A DNA stretch of 22,483 nucleotides from contig CANQMC010000006.1 in assembly GCA_947624855.1 (NCBI GenBank), positions 1 to 22,483 on the forward strand, in the 5' to 3' direction. Shown here one piece after another: positions 8,394 to 16,840 of the stretch (positions within the stretch are counted from its first letter, which is position 1; the number at the start of each line of letters is the position of its first letter). A program made the position numbers and the translations under genes. The notes below the pieces were generated by a model that was given only the letters and a program-made list of their open reading frames with translations, was not told the DNA's origin and ran no database searches. The stretch is from an uncultured Bacilli bacterium. Lineage in GTDB: Bacteria; Bacillota_I; Bacilli_A; RF39; UBA660.

Positions 8394-8892
8394 ATTTGTA
8401 ATAATTAAAATATTTTTTTTCTTCACCTAAGGTTGTAGACCTACCATGACCAGGATATATTTTGATATCATCAGGATATTTAGATATTAAATCTAAACTA
8501 TTTAACATATCTATTTTACTAGAATTTTCAAAATCATATCTTCCGATAGTGTGATAAAAAAGAAAATCACCGGTAAACATTATTTTTTCTTCTTTAAAAT
8601 AGAAAGTTAAACTATCAGGGGTATGTCCTGGAGTTTTAATAATGGTATATTTAAAACTATTACTATTATGGCTATTATGGTTAATATTATAATAGTTTTC
8701 TAATTCGGTTAAAGCTTCAATATGATCAAAATGATGATGAGTAACTAATATTTCTTCTACTTTTAAATTAGCACAATTTTCGATAATTTGTTTACTATTA
8801 GCGGCAGGATCAATTATTATACATTTAGCGTTTTTAATTACTATATAACAATTAGTGGCTAATTCTCCTAAAATTAATCTTTTAATTTCCAT
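8392..8892 (-). CDS. Metallo-beta-lactamase-fold hydrolase (glyoxalase II/YqgX-like)
   Basis: A metal-dependent hydrolase of 166 residues. The zinc-binding signature HHHFDH covers residues 52-57, with further ligands His90 (TPGHTPDS), Asp109 (FTGDFLF) and His149 (YPGHG). The order and spacing match hydroxyacylglutathione hydrolase-like proteins such as YqgX, which are longer (about 210 residues); the difference lies in loops, and all ligands are present. It shares one base with the stop of the upstream membrane-anchored protein, TAATG, so the two are translationally coupled. The substrate is not predictable; a thioester or S-lactoyl-type substrate is the family default. Confidence 0.85.
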   Translation of the reverse strand: MEIKRLILGELATNCYIVIKNAKCIIIDPAANSKQIIENCANLKVEEILVTHHHFDHIEALTELENYYNINHNSHNSNSFKYTIIKTPGHTPDSLTFYFKEEKIMFTGDFLFYHTIGRYDFENSSKIDMLNSLDLISKYPDDIKIYPGHGRSTTLGEEKKYFNYYK

Positions 8893-9683
8893 TATTCAAC
8901 AATACTTTTAACAAATGAATATTCGCCATTTTGGCCTTTTTTTAAAACAATTGTAACAGTACTTCCCTTTTCTAAATATTTTTCATAATCATCATCATTT
9001 GCTAATATTTCTTTTTTTGTTAAATCTTTATAAATTTTGGAAGAAGTTAAAACTATATCTTCTTCTGTTTCTTCATATATATTTTCTAATAAAATTTGAT
9101 TTTCGACAAGATATAAATAATTATCTTTTCCATAGGCTTCTTTTAATTTAGCATGTCTTTCATAACAAGTAGAGGCTCCTGTACAACCATCAATACCTGT
9201 TAAATTTAATATTAAATTATTATTTTCATATTCTACTTCTATTGCTCCTTCAGTTAAAATTTTAGCTACATTATTTTTAGTGTTTACATAAACAAAACTT
9301 TTAGTTAAACCTTTAAATTCTTCATTAAACATATTTAAATAATATTTTTTAAAATTAGACATATTAACTTGAAAACTACCTATTCCTTCGGTTGGTATAG
9401 CTGTTAGATCATTATCATTTAAATGTCTTAAAGCTCTTATTATTTTACTTTCTTCAGTTAGATTTTCTTTAGATGTGGATTTATTACTTATATCTTCTTT
9501 ATACATATCTCCAGTTTCATCAGAAAATAATTTATAATTTTCTAAAATAAGAGGATCATTTAAATTATAAGTTGTAGTAGTTTTCGTATTTTTTTCTTTA
9601 AAACCAATAAACATGATTATTAATCCAATAATAAATAGTATAACTATAAGTATAATTAATATTTTAAATAATATTTTTTGCAT
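8892..9683 (-). CDS. Membrane-anchored extracytoplasmic protein, unknown function
   Basis: A 263-residue protein with a strongly hydrophobic segment at residues 5-30 that fits a signal anchor, followed by a hydrophilic, mostly acidic extracellular domain. The domain holds two cysteines in GCTGASTCYERH, likely a short-range disulfide. No family is recognised. The ATG at 9683 is chosen because AGAGGTAATA precedes it directly; an ATG 18 codons upstream (9737) lacks a ribosome-binding site and lies in the promoter. It is coupled to the MBL hydrolase by a TAATG overlap. A structural search of residues 35-263 would be the most informative test. Confidence 0.75.
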   Translation of the reverse strand: MQKILFKILIILIVILFIIGLIIMFIGFKEKNTKTTTTYNLNDPLILENYKLFSDETGDMYKEDISNKSTSKENLTEESKIIRALRHLNDNDLTAIPTEGIGSFQVNMSNFKKYYLNMFNEEFKGLTKSFVYVNTKNNVAKILTEGAIEVEYENNNLILNLTGIDGCTGASTCYERHAKLKEAYGKDNYLYLVENQILLENIYEETEEDIVLTSSKIYKDLTKKEILANDDDYEKYLEKGSTVTIVLKKGQNGEYSFVKSIVE

Positions 9684-9708
9684 TATTATTACCTCTAATT
9701 CTAAATAC

Positions 9709-9737
9709 ATAATACTATTAAAAAAAAATTTAGTCAA
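9709..9737 (-). promoter_or_regulatory. Sigma-A promoter of the anchored protein and MBL hydrolase unit
   Basis: On the minus strand TTGACT, 17 nt, TATTAT. It precedes the AGAGGTAATA ribosome-binding site by about 15 nt. Confidence 0.6.
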
Positions 9738-9772
9738 GTGGCAGAATAATAATTTTATTTTTAAGAATTTTA

Positions 9773-9781
9773 TGTTATACT
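9773..9781 (+). promoter_or_regulatory. Extended -10 promoter of lemA
   Basis: TGTTATACT matches an extended -10 box (TGNTATAAT). No clear -35 is seen. Transcription would start almost at the AGGTGAT site of lemA, giving a very short leader. Confidence 0.4.
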
Positions 9782-9797
9782 TTTATTAGGTGATAGT

Positions 9798-10340
9798 ATG
9801 TTGTGGATTACAATAATTTTAATTATAATTATAATTTTAGGTTTAGGAGGTATATATTATATTATTACTTTTAATAAACTTAATGATATTAAAACAAAAG
9901 TTGATGAAGCTGAAAGTATAATTGATGAAAATTTAAGAGTTAAATATGATACTTTAATTAGAATTAGTAATACTTTAAAAAAGAATATGGATAAAGATAA
10001 AAATTATTTTAAAGAATATGAAAAGTTAAGTTCAATGAATATATCTAATTTTGATATGGATCGAAAATTAAATGAAGGTTTTACTTTAATTTTAAAAATG
10101 CAAGAAGATTTAAATTTAGAAAAAGATGAAGAATTAAATATTGAAATTGAAAAAATTAAAAGAATAGATGAAAAATTAACAGCGGCGAAAAATTATTATA
10201 ATAAAAACACTAGTAATGGGAACGCTATAATAAGACGTTTTCCTACTAATGTTATTGCGCGTATTCATAAATTTAAAGTTAAATTATTCTTTGATGGTAA
10301 AGATATGGATGATGAAATAATTGATGATTTTAAAATTTAA
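9798..10340 (+). CDS. lemA: LemA-family membrane protein
   Basis: A 180-residue protein with one N-terminal transmembrane helix (residues 3-24) followed by a helical bundle. The family features are NKLNDIKTKVDEAESIIDE after the helix, TAAKNYYNKNT late in the bundle and FPTNVIARIHKF near the C-terminus, equivalent to the usual YN...FP motif. LemA proteins occur widely in bacteria but have no settled biochemical role. AGGTGATAGT precedes ATG 9798. Convergent with ung, the two stop codons overlapping by 4 bp with no terminator between them, so the 3' ends of the transcripts probably overlap. Confidence 0.85.
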   Translation: MLWITIILIIIIILGLGGIYYIITFNKLNDIKTKVDEAESIIDENLRVKYDTLIRISNTLKKNMDKDKNYFKEYEKLSSMNISNFDMDRKLNEGFTLILKMQEDLNLEKDEELNIEIEKIKRIDEKLTAAKNYYNKNTSNGNAIIRRFPTNVIARIHKFKVKLFFDGKDMDDEIIDDFKI

Positions 10341-10993
10341 TGCCAATCTATTTCTTTTAAACCATTTTTCTTTAAAAATTCATTAGTTTTGCTAAATGGT
10401 TTAGAGCCAAAGAAACCATATCGAGCAGAAAAGGGACTAGGATGAGGACTTGTTAAGATTAAATGTTTGGGGTTAGTTATTAAACTAGCTTTTTCTTTGG
10501 CAAAATTTCCCCATAAAATAAAGACTACAGGTTCTTCTTTTTCATTTAAGACTTTAATTATATAATCGGTTAAACGTTCCCAACCAAGTTTACGATGAGA
10601 GGCAGGAGTATCTTTAATAACGGTTAAAACAGCATTTAAAAGTAATACACCATTTTTAGCCCAGTTAGTTAAATCACCATTATCTTTAGGAGGTATACCT
10701 AAATCATCATATAATTCTTTATAAATATTTTGTAAAGATGGCGGGATTTTTACTCCTTTTTGAACTGAAAAAGATAAACCATGAGCTTCCCCTACTCCAT
10801 GATAGGGATCTTGGCCTACGATAACTACTCTAGTATCTTGATAACTTGTTAATTTTAAAGCTTCAAAAATATGATCTTTAGGAGGAAAGATAGTTTTAGT
10901 TTTATATTCCTCTTCGACTATATGATAAAATCTTTTAAAGCCTTCACTTTCCCATATTATTTTTAATTTTTCATCCCAATCATTACCTATCAT
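10337..10993 (-). CDS. ung: Uracil-DNA glycosylase (family 1)
   Basis: Excises uracil from DNA to start base excision repair. The water-activating loop GQDPYHG (catalytic Asp62) is intact, as are GLSFSVQ, VLLLNAVLTV, the uracil-recognition stretch FILWGNFAK (Asn163) and the minor-groove loop HPSPFSA with catalytic His184. The length of 218 residues is typical. It lies directly downstream of the 420-residue unknown gene on the same strand and is the last gene of that run. Confidence 0.97.
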   Translation of the reverse strand: MIGNDWDEKLKIIWESEGFKRFYHIVEEEYKTKTIFPPKDHIFEALKLTSYQDTRVVIVGQDPYHGVGEAHGLSFSVQKGVKIPPSLQNIYKELYDDLGIPPKDNGDLTNWAKNGVLLLNAVLTVIKDTPASHRKLGWERLTDYIIKVLNEKEEPVVFILWGNFAKEKASLITNPKHLILTSPHPSPFSARYGFFGSKPFSKTNEFLKKNGLKEIDWH

Positions 10994-11008
10994 TTTACTA
11001 CCTTCTTT

Positions 11009-12271
11009 CTATCTAGTTCCACTTCGAGCATTGTTCTTAATATATTCTTGATAATATGCTTCTACATTTAAACTATAATTATCATCTAAAGTGGCAATAG
11101 GTCTTTTTAATATATTTTCATAAGTAATTCGATCATTTTCACTTTTTTTAATAAATACTCCCATTATGGAATAACAATTATTGCCTAAGGGTTTTAAAAC
11201 TATTCTTATTTGATCTTCTTTTAATTCTAAAAAAGATTTTTTTTCATTAGTAAGTTTTTTTAATTTATTAGTTTTTCCTTCTTTAAAATCATTAATTAAA
11301 TGTAAAATAGCAGTTAAACTTTCTTCACGAATATTTTCTAAATCTTTTATAAAATAACATTTACTAGGTTCTTCACTGTTAGAAGAATAATATAATTTTT
11401 TATCAGAACTTGGAATATCTTCAATTTCAATTTCAATTTTCTCTTCTTCATAAATATCATTTTTAATATTATCAAGTAAATTTCTTACAAACATATATTT
11501 TTGATATAAAAGTTTATAATCTTCTTTAATATCATTTAAAATAGTTATGTTAAAATAAAAATCTTTTTCTTTTAATATATTAATTAAATTAATTATTTCA
11601 TCTTGATAATGTTTTAAAACTAAACTATAAATATATTTTGAATCATTACTATTATATATATCTTCAATATTTAAATTATTTTTTGCTTCATTTAGACTAT
11701 TACTATCAATTAAAGATATTGTTTTAATGGCAACTTGCATTAATTTATCTTTATTTGCATTATCTTTAATCTTTATTTTTTCATATCCTTGATTAATCAT
11801 ATTAATTATTAAAAATAAATCAGGACTAGAAATAGCATCTTTTGGTTGACAATTTCTATTATGAATTTTAATTCTTTCAATTATATTTATTAAATCAGTA
11901 TTAGAAATATTTTCTTCTAATAAAATATCTTTTATGTAATCAATTAAATCTAATTTAATTATTTGATTATATTTTAGTGAATTTTTGATCATTTTTAATT
12001 TTTCATATCTTATATTTTCAATTTTAATTTGTTCTTTTAAAATAAATAAATCAGATTTTAAAGTCGCTATGGCAGGTTCTAAATTATGATTATCAATTTT
12101 ATAGTTATATTTCTTTTCTAAAATGTTTTGAGCTTCTTTAGAAACTATACCTTTATTTAATAATTCAATTATGTTTTCATGTAAAGCTATTTGATTATGT
12201 AAATTATTTATTTTAAAATAAGATGTTGATATTTTAAAATTTATTATATGTTTTAAATCTGTTAAATTCAT
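11009..12271 (-). CDS. Hypothetical protein, mostly helical, 420 residues
   Basis: No family is recognised. The protein is cytoplasmic (no signal or membrane segment), rich in Asn, Ile, Lys and Glu, and largely helical, with long amphipathic stretches at about 20-110 that may form a coiled coil. The last 110 residues look more beta-rich (QIRIVLKPLGNNCYSIMGVF followed by IKKSENDRITY), and this stretch faintly resembles RelE/Gp49-type folds; I give that little weight. I chose ATG 12271, preceded by AGAAAGGAAAA. An upstream ATG at 12304 would overlap rlmH and lacks a ribosome-binding site. It sits between rlmH and ung in a housekeeping run, suggesting a vertically inherited, lineage-specific gene. 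Confidence 0.7.
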   Translation of the reverse strand: MNLTDLKHIINFKISTSYFKINNLHNQIALHENIIELLNKGIVSKEAQNILEKKYNYKIDNHNLEPAIATLKSDLFILKEQIKIENIRYEKLKMIKNSLKYNQIIKLDLIDYIKDILLEENISNTDLINIIERIKIHNRNCQPKDAISSPDLFLIINMINQGYEKIKIKDNANKDKLMQVAIKTISLIDSNSLNEAKNNLNIEDIYNSNDSKYIYSLVLKHYQDEIINLINILKEKDFYFNITILNDIKEDYKLLYQKYMFVRNLLDNIKNDIYEEEKIEIEIEDIPSSDKKLYYSSNSEEPSKCYFIKDLENIREESLTAILHLINDFKEGKTNKLKKLTNEKKSFLELKEDQIRIVLKPLGNNCYSIMGVFIKKSENDRITYENILKRPIATLDDNYSLNVEAYYQEYIKNNARSGTR

Positions 12272-12284
12272 TTTATTTTCCTTT

Positions 12285-12722
12285 CTATTTATGATAAGAT
12301 TCATTATTGATTATTTTAAAAGATCGATATAATTGTTCTAAGAGTATACCTCTAAATAAGCCATGAGGAAAAGTAAATTTAGAAAATGATAAAGCTAAAT
12401 TACTTCTATTTTTAATAAAAGAACTTAAACCTAAAGATGATCCTATTATAAAGGTAATGGTACTATAATTGGTAAATGTTTTATCTATTAAAGTAGCTAA
12501 TTCTTCACTGGTTAAACTTTTACCAGTAATTTCTAATGTTATAACATAATCAGTAGAATTTATATATTTATTGATGTTTTGGCCTTCTTCATCTAAATTA
12601 TTTGTATCTTTTAGTTCAATTAATTCTATTTTATGGTATTTATTTATTCTTGTTAGATAATCATTAACTAATTCAGTTAAGTATTTTTCTTTTAATTTAC
12701 CTAAACATATTATTTTTATCAT
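12285..12722 (-). CDS. rlmH: 23S rRNA (pseudouridine-1915 N3)-methyltransferase RlmH
   Basis: A SPOUT-class enzyme that methylates pseudouridine 1915 in helix 69 of 23S rRNA, acting on assembled 70S ribosomes. Its 145 residues show the family ends: MIKIICLGKLKEKYLTELVNDY at the start, and FTFPHGLFRGILLEQLYRSF with the final YHK at the end. The cofactor loop reads IGSSLGLS, where many homologues have IGGSLGLS; I expect this to be tolerated. It overlaps yycJ by 4 bp (ATGA). The yycJ-rlmH neighbourhood is conserved in Bacilli. Confidence 0.95.
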   Translation of the reverse strand: MIKIICLGKLKEKYLTELVNDYLTRINKYHKIELIELKDTNNLDEEGQNINKYINSTDYVITLEITGKSLTSEELATLIDKTFTNYSTITFIIGSSLGLSSFIKNRSNLALSFSKFTFPHGLFRGILLEQLYRSFKIINNESYHK

Positions 12723-13483
12723 ACTTCAATCACATCACTTATAATATCTTGTTTAGCACATTTTATATCAGTGAAATTAATGTTATATTCTTTAAATGTT
12801 TCATTTATTTCTTTTAAAGCTAATTCTTCAGTATTATTAGTATCTGATAAATGCATTAAATAAATTTTTTTAGTGTTATCACCAATTAATTTTGTTAAAT
12901 AAACACTGCAAGAACGATTACTTAAATGACCATAGTCAGATAATACTCTTTGTTTTAACCAATCAGGATAAGGACCATGTGTTAATTTTTCGATATCATG
13001 GTTACTTTCAAATAAATAAATATTTTTATTTTTTAAATATTTAAAATTTTTTTGATTAACATAACCTGTATCTGTTACATACGCTACCGAACTACCATTA
13101 TTTTCAAAAACAAAATTTCTGGAATCTGTAGCGTCATGACTTGAATGAAAGCAAATAACTTTTAGATTATCTAAAATAACTTCATCTTCATAAATTAATA
13201 TATGTTCATAATCATGAATATCAGTTAATTCTTGAAACATGGGTTTTGAGATAACAATACAAGGATTATATTTTTTTAAAAAGGTTTTTAAGGCGGATAT
13301 GTGATCATCATGTAAATGGCTAATAAATATGTAATCAATTTCTTCAGGGTTTATGCCTATACTATGTAATTTTTCGACAATGTATTTACGATTTTTACCT
13401 ATATCAACTAATATTTTATATTTATCTGTTTCAATATATGTAGAATTACCCCCTGAACCACTGGCTAAAATACATACTTTCAT
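12719..13483 (-). CDS. yycJ: MBL-fold hydrolase YycJ (WalJ)
   Basis: A metallo-beta-lactamase-fold protein, proposed to be an exonuclease and linked in Bacilli to the WalKR cell-wall stress regulon. It starts MKVCILASGSGGNSTYIE, the family hallmark. The metal site SHLHDDH is at 55-61, followed by SSHDATDS and a VTDTG segment near 135. Its 254 residues are close to the usual length. It overlaps rlmH by 4 bp and shares one base with the upstream M23 peptidase gene, so the three are probably coupled. WalKR itself is not in the window. Confidence 0.92.
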   Translation of the reverse strand: MKVCILASGSGGNSTYIETDKYKILVDIGKNRKYIVEKLHSIGINPEEIDYIFISHLHDDHISALKTFLKKYNPCIVISKPMFQELTDIHDYEHILIYEDEVILDNLKVICFHSSHDATDSRNFVFENNGSSVAYVTDTGYVNQKNFKYLKNKNIYLFESNHDIEKLTHGPYPDWLKQRVLSDYGHLSNRSCSVYLTKLIGDNTKKIYLMHLSDTNNTEELALKEINETFKEYNINFTDIKCAKQDIISDVIEV

Positions 13484-15000
13484 TATTGATATAACCTCAT
13501 TGGATTAAAATAGTTGGTTGGAGAGCTTTGACCGACTGCAAAGTGAAGATGAGCTCCAGTTGAAGAACCACTGCTACCCATGTAGCCTATAACTTGACCT
13601 TTTTTAACAGTTTGACCAACTTTTACTTTGATAGTTTTATGTAAATGGGCATAAGTTGTATAATAGCCATTGCCATGATTAATGACAATTGAATTACCTA
13701 ATTCACCACCACATCGATTGCCTAAATAACCTTTAGTTGGACAACCATTGTAGGCTTTTACTACTACTCCACTTGCGGCGGCATAAATTTGTGATCCTAA
13801 ATTTCCTGCACCAGAAATATCCATACCACGGTGAAGACTACCCCAACGATAACCCCAAGGACTAGTGATGATATAACCTTTATTGGTTGGCCAGCCCCAA
13901 TCACCAGAAACATTAACAGGATTAGTATAGTTGCTAGTGGCTCCGCCAGAACTACCACCGCCAGTATAAGTTGGACCTTTAGTAGTAACTTGATTTACAA
14001 CTTCTCGAATAGTTTCTTTTTTGATAACTTTAGCTTCTTGACTACGTTCCCCATTAGTAACAGAATAAGTTTCTGTAATTCTATCTATTCCTTGTTGACC
14101 AGGAGTCGTAATTTCAGAATAACCTACAGGTTTTTTCTTATCAACTACTGTTGTTTTTTCATAAACTTGTTCAACATCAGTTATTTCATATAAATTATAT
14201 ATAAATGTAAGTTGAGGATTAATTAAAGTAACATTTACTTTATCACCAACTCGTAAAACAGCTTCTTCAGATTTATAACTAGGGTTCGCTATTAAAAATT
14301 CTTCAACATTAAGTTTATTACTTTCAGAAATTGATTCAATAGTATCTCCTAATTTAATTGTATAATAATTATTTTTAGGATTTTCACCATAAAGTAAATA
14401 TTGAGTTAATTCTAATTCATCAGTATATATTTTATCATAAACATTAATATAAGCTTCTTTAATAGTTATTTTTTCAGCAAATTTCATATTTTCAATAATT
14501 CGACCAGTATTTACTATTTCTTCTTGCATATTATTAATATATTTATCGTATTCATCTTCATTTAAGAAAGCTTTTACAAATCTTTTAGCAGCATTGTAAA
14601 ATACATCTTTATCTAAAACATTTATTTTAAATGTTTCATCTTCGCCTTTAATTGTTATTACATATCCTTTAATTGTAAAGTCATCTTCTTTTTCAATTTT
14701 ATTATAAACTTCATTTATATTATCTAATTTAGAATTATAAGTATTCATCGCAACTATTTTTAAATCAGTTGGAGGATATACAGTTTTAACATTATATTGT
14801 TTTTTAATAGCACTTTGATTATTATCAATTAAATTATATAATTCTTTTTCTGAATCAATAACTCCTATTTTATTACCATTTAAAAATACTTGATAATAAT
14901 TATTTATATTTAAATTTAGTTTACTTTCTTTACTAGCTAGAAATAAGACTATTCCAATCATTATAACAATTAATATAGATACGATTATATTTTTTTTCAT
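13483..15000 (-). CDS. M23-family peptidoglycan endopeptidase with LysM and G5 domains
   Basis: A surface cell-wall peptidase of 505 residues. An N-terminal signal anchor (residues 5-22) is followed by a region of unknown fold to about 205, a LysM at 212-258 (YYTIKLGDTIESISESNKL), a G5 domain at about 265-343, a Gly/Ser-rich linker at 346-356 and an M23 (LytM) domain at 368-505. The zinc ligands are His390 and Asp394 (HRGMDIS) and His486 (GAHLHF), with catalytic His452 in YAHLH, so the enzyme should be active. Two cysteines (420, 430) lie in an insert within the M23 domain. AGAGGTGAATT precedes the ATG. In Bacilli the place upstream of yycJ is held by walH/walI; here this peptidase is present instead. 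Confidence 0.92.
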   Translation of the reverse strand: MKKNIIVSILIVIMIGIVLFLASKESKLNLNINNYYQVFLNGNKIGVIDSEKELYNLIDNNQSAIKKQYNVKTVYPPTDLKIVAMNTYNSKLDNINEVYNKIEKEDDFTIKGYVITIKGEDETFKINVLDKDVFYNAAKRFVKAFLNEDEYDKYINNMQEEIVNTGRIIENMKFAEKITIKEAYINVYDKIYTDELELTQYLLYGENPKNNYYTIKLGDTIESISESNKLNVEEFLIANPSYKSEEAVLRVGDKVNVTLINPQLTFIYNLYEITDVEQVYEKTTVVDKKKPVGYSEITTPGQQGIDRITETYSVTNGERSQEAKVIKKETIREVVNQVTTKGPTYTGGGSSGGATSNYTNPVNVSGDWGWPTNKGYIITSPWGYRWGSLHRGMDISGAGNLGSQIYAAASGVVVKAYNGCPTKGYLGNRCGGELGNSIVINHGNGYYTTYAHLHKTIKVKVGQTVKKGQVIGYMGSSGSSTGAHLHFAVGQSSPTNYFNPMRLYQ

Positions 15001-15009
15001 AATTCACCT

Positions 15010-16350
15010 CTAAATATTTTCTGTATTTAAATAATTTTTAAAATTACTCATATTAAGTTCAAATAATAAGCGATATAAGCCAGTTGAACCTTTACGATGT
15101 TTCGCGATAATAACATCAATTGGTACGATTGTTTCCCTTTTTTCAGATTTAGCTTCATAATAATCTTTACGATTTAAAAATAAAACTAAATCGGCATCTT
15201 GTTCTAGAGATCCAGATTCTCTTAAATCTACTAAAGCAGGTTCTTTATTTTCTCTTTTATCAACACTCCGAGATAATTGAGCTAACGCAATAACAGGTAC
15301 ATCTAGCTCTAAAGCCATTGTTTTTAAACTACGAGATATTTCAGATACTTCAACTTGACGTGATTCTATTCGATTTGAACCAGATGTAATTAATTGTAAA
15401 TAATCAATTATTACTAAGCCTAAACCATTGGGACTGCTTGCTAGTCTACGACATTTAGCTTTAATTTCAGAAGCAGTTATACTAGCATTATCTTCAATAT
15501 AAATATTAGTATTACCTAGTTTACTTACAGCTTCATTATATCTTTTCCAATCATTATGTTCTAATTTACCTGTATTTAATTTATAAGAATCAATGCCTCC
15601 AACACTGGCGATCATTCGATTAACTAACATTTCAGCTGACATTTCTAAATTAAATATTGCGATAGCTTTATCGGTTGAAAATGCAGCATTGGTAGCAATA
15701 TTAAGAGCAAAAGCTGTTTTTCCCATACCAGGACGAGCGGCTAGAATAATAAGTTCCCCTCCATGAAGACCAGCAGTGGCTTTATCTAAATCATAAAAGC
15801 CCGTTCTGATTCCTGTAATATCACTTTTATTTTTGGCTAGTTCTTCTAATCTTTCACTTGCTCTTTTTAAAACTTCATGAATAGGAACAAATTCAGATGT
15901 TTGACGAACTTTAACAACATTTAAAATATTTCTTTCAGCATAATCTAATGCTCCTGTAATGTTTTCTTCATTATAAGCATTAGTAATTATATCTGTTGCC
16001 GTATTTATTAAATTTCTTCTAGTAGCATTATCTTTTAGTATTTTAATATAATAATCTAAATTGCCTGCTGTTACAACAGAATCTATTACTTCAGTTAAAT
16101 AAGTAATTCCGCCAATTTCATTTAAAGCTTTTTTTTTGTCTAATTCCGCTTTAACCATAGTTAAATCAATTGGTTCTTGGGCTTTATATAAACTTATTAT
16201 TGCTTGAAAAATTGTTCTATTTTTTTCATTATAAAACATATCTTCTGTTACTTCTTCACTTACTTTTTCAGCATATTCTTGGGCTAAAAAAGTTACACCT
16301 AAAACACTCATTTCAGCTTCATTATCAAATGGAAGCGCTCGAGAAGCCAT
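15010..16350 (-). CDS. dnaB: Replicative DNA helicase DnaB (DnaC of Bacillus)
   Basis: A hexameric 5'-to-3' helicase that unwinds DNA at the fork and recruits primase. It has an N-terminal collar domain (residues 1-110, LPFDNEAEMSVLGV) and a RecA-like ATPase domain from about 180 with Walker A ARPGMGKT at 205-212, FNLEMS (sensing loop), Walker B LVIIDYLQLI, and LSRSVDKR with arginine-finger residues. ADLVLFLNRKDYY and IIAKHRKGSTG near the end are typical. It has 446 residues and no intein. It is downstream of rplI with an 8-nt gap, the standard Bacillota arrangement. Confidence 0.97.
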   Translation of the reverse strand: MASRALPFDNEAEMSVLGVTFLAQEYAEKVSEEVTEDMFYNEKNRTIFQAIISLYKAQEPIDLTMVKAELDKKKALNEIGGITYLTEVIDSVVTAGNLDYYIKILKDNATRRNLINTATDIITNAYNEENITGALDYAERNILNVVKVRQTSEFVPIHEVLKRASERLEELAKNKSDITGIRTGFYDLDKATAGLHGGELIILAARPGMGKTAFALNIATNAAFSTDKAIAIFNLEMSAEMLVNRMIASVGGIDSYKLNTGKLEHNDWKRYNEAVSKLGNTNIYIEDNASITASEIKAKCRRLASSPNGLGLVIIDYLQLITSGSNRIESRQVEVSEISRSLKTMALELDVPVIALAQLSRSVDKRENKEPALVDLRESGSLEQDADLVLFLNRKDYYEAKSEKRETIVPIDVIIAKHRKGSTGLYRLLFELNMSNFKNYLNTENI

Positions 16351-16358
16351 ATAATCAC

Positions 16359-16799
16359 CTACTTACTTAAATTAACTCTTATTTTAAATTTTACTTCTTT
16401 ATGAAGAATAATTAATACTTCATGTACTCCTAAAACATCTAAATCATTATCTAAATTAATACATTTTTTATCAATATCATAACCTTGTTTTTTTAATTCC
16501 ATAGCAATTTGTTTTGTAGATATTTTACCAAATACTTTATCTTGATTGCCAGTTTTAACTTTAAAATTAAATATTTTATTTTCTAAAGATTTCTTAATTT
16601 CATTAAATTCATTTATTTTTTTTAATTCTTCTTTTTTACGAATATCTATTTCTTCATCAAGTACTTGTTTACTTTTTTTAGAATAAGGAACAGCTAATTT
16701 ATTTTTAATTAAATAATTATTAGCATATCCATCACTAACTTCAATTATTTGATCTTTTTTACCAACCTTTCGAACATCTTTTAGTAAAATGATTTTCAT
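16359..16799 (-). CDS. rplI: 50S ribosomal protein L9
   Basis: Binds 23S rRNA near the L1 stalk. It has 146 residues: an N-terminal domain (MKIILLKDVRKVGKKDQIIEV then SDGYANNYLIKNKLAVP), a long connecting helix (about 40-75) and a C-terminal RNA-binding domain. AGAAAGGAAATATAT precedes the ATG. It heads the run rplI-dnaB-M23-yycJ-rlmH. Only 40 nt separate it from the upstream thioredoxin-like gene, and those contain a hairpin with a T run, so its promoter must lie inside that gene or transcription must pass the hairpin. Confidence 0.95.
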   Translation of the reverse strand: MKIILLKDVRKVGKKDQIIEVSDGYANNYLIKNKLAVPYSKKSKQVLDEEIDIRKKEELKKINEFNEIKKSLENKIFNFKVKTGNQDKVFGKISTKQIAMELKKQGYDIDKKCINLDNDLDVLGVHEVLIILHKEVKFKIRVNLSK

Positions 16800-16820
16800 A
16801 TATATTTCCTTTCTTATATC

Positions 16821-16840
16821 AAAAAAGACTACTAAGTAGT
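16821..16840 (-). terminator. Hairpin with T run between the thioredoxin-like gene and rplI
   Basis: On the minus strand ACTAC, a 3-nt loop, GTAGT, then C and six T. The stem is only 5 bp, so termination may be partial and allow read-through into rplI. Confidence 0.45.
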
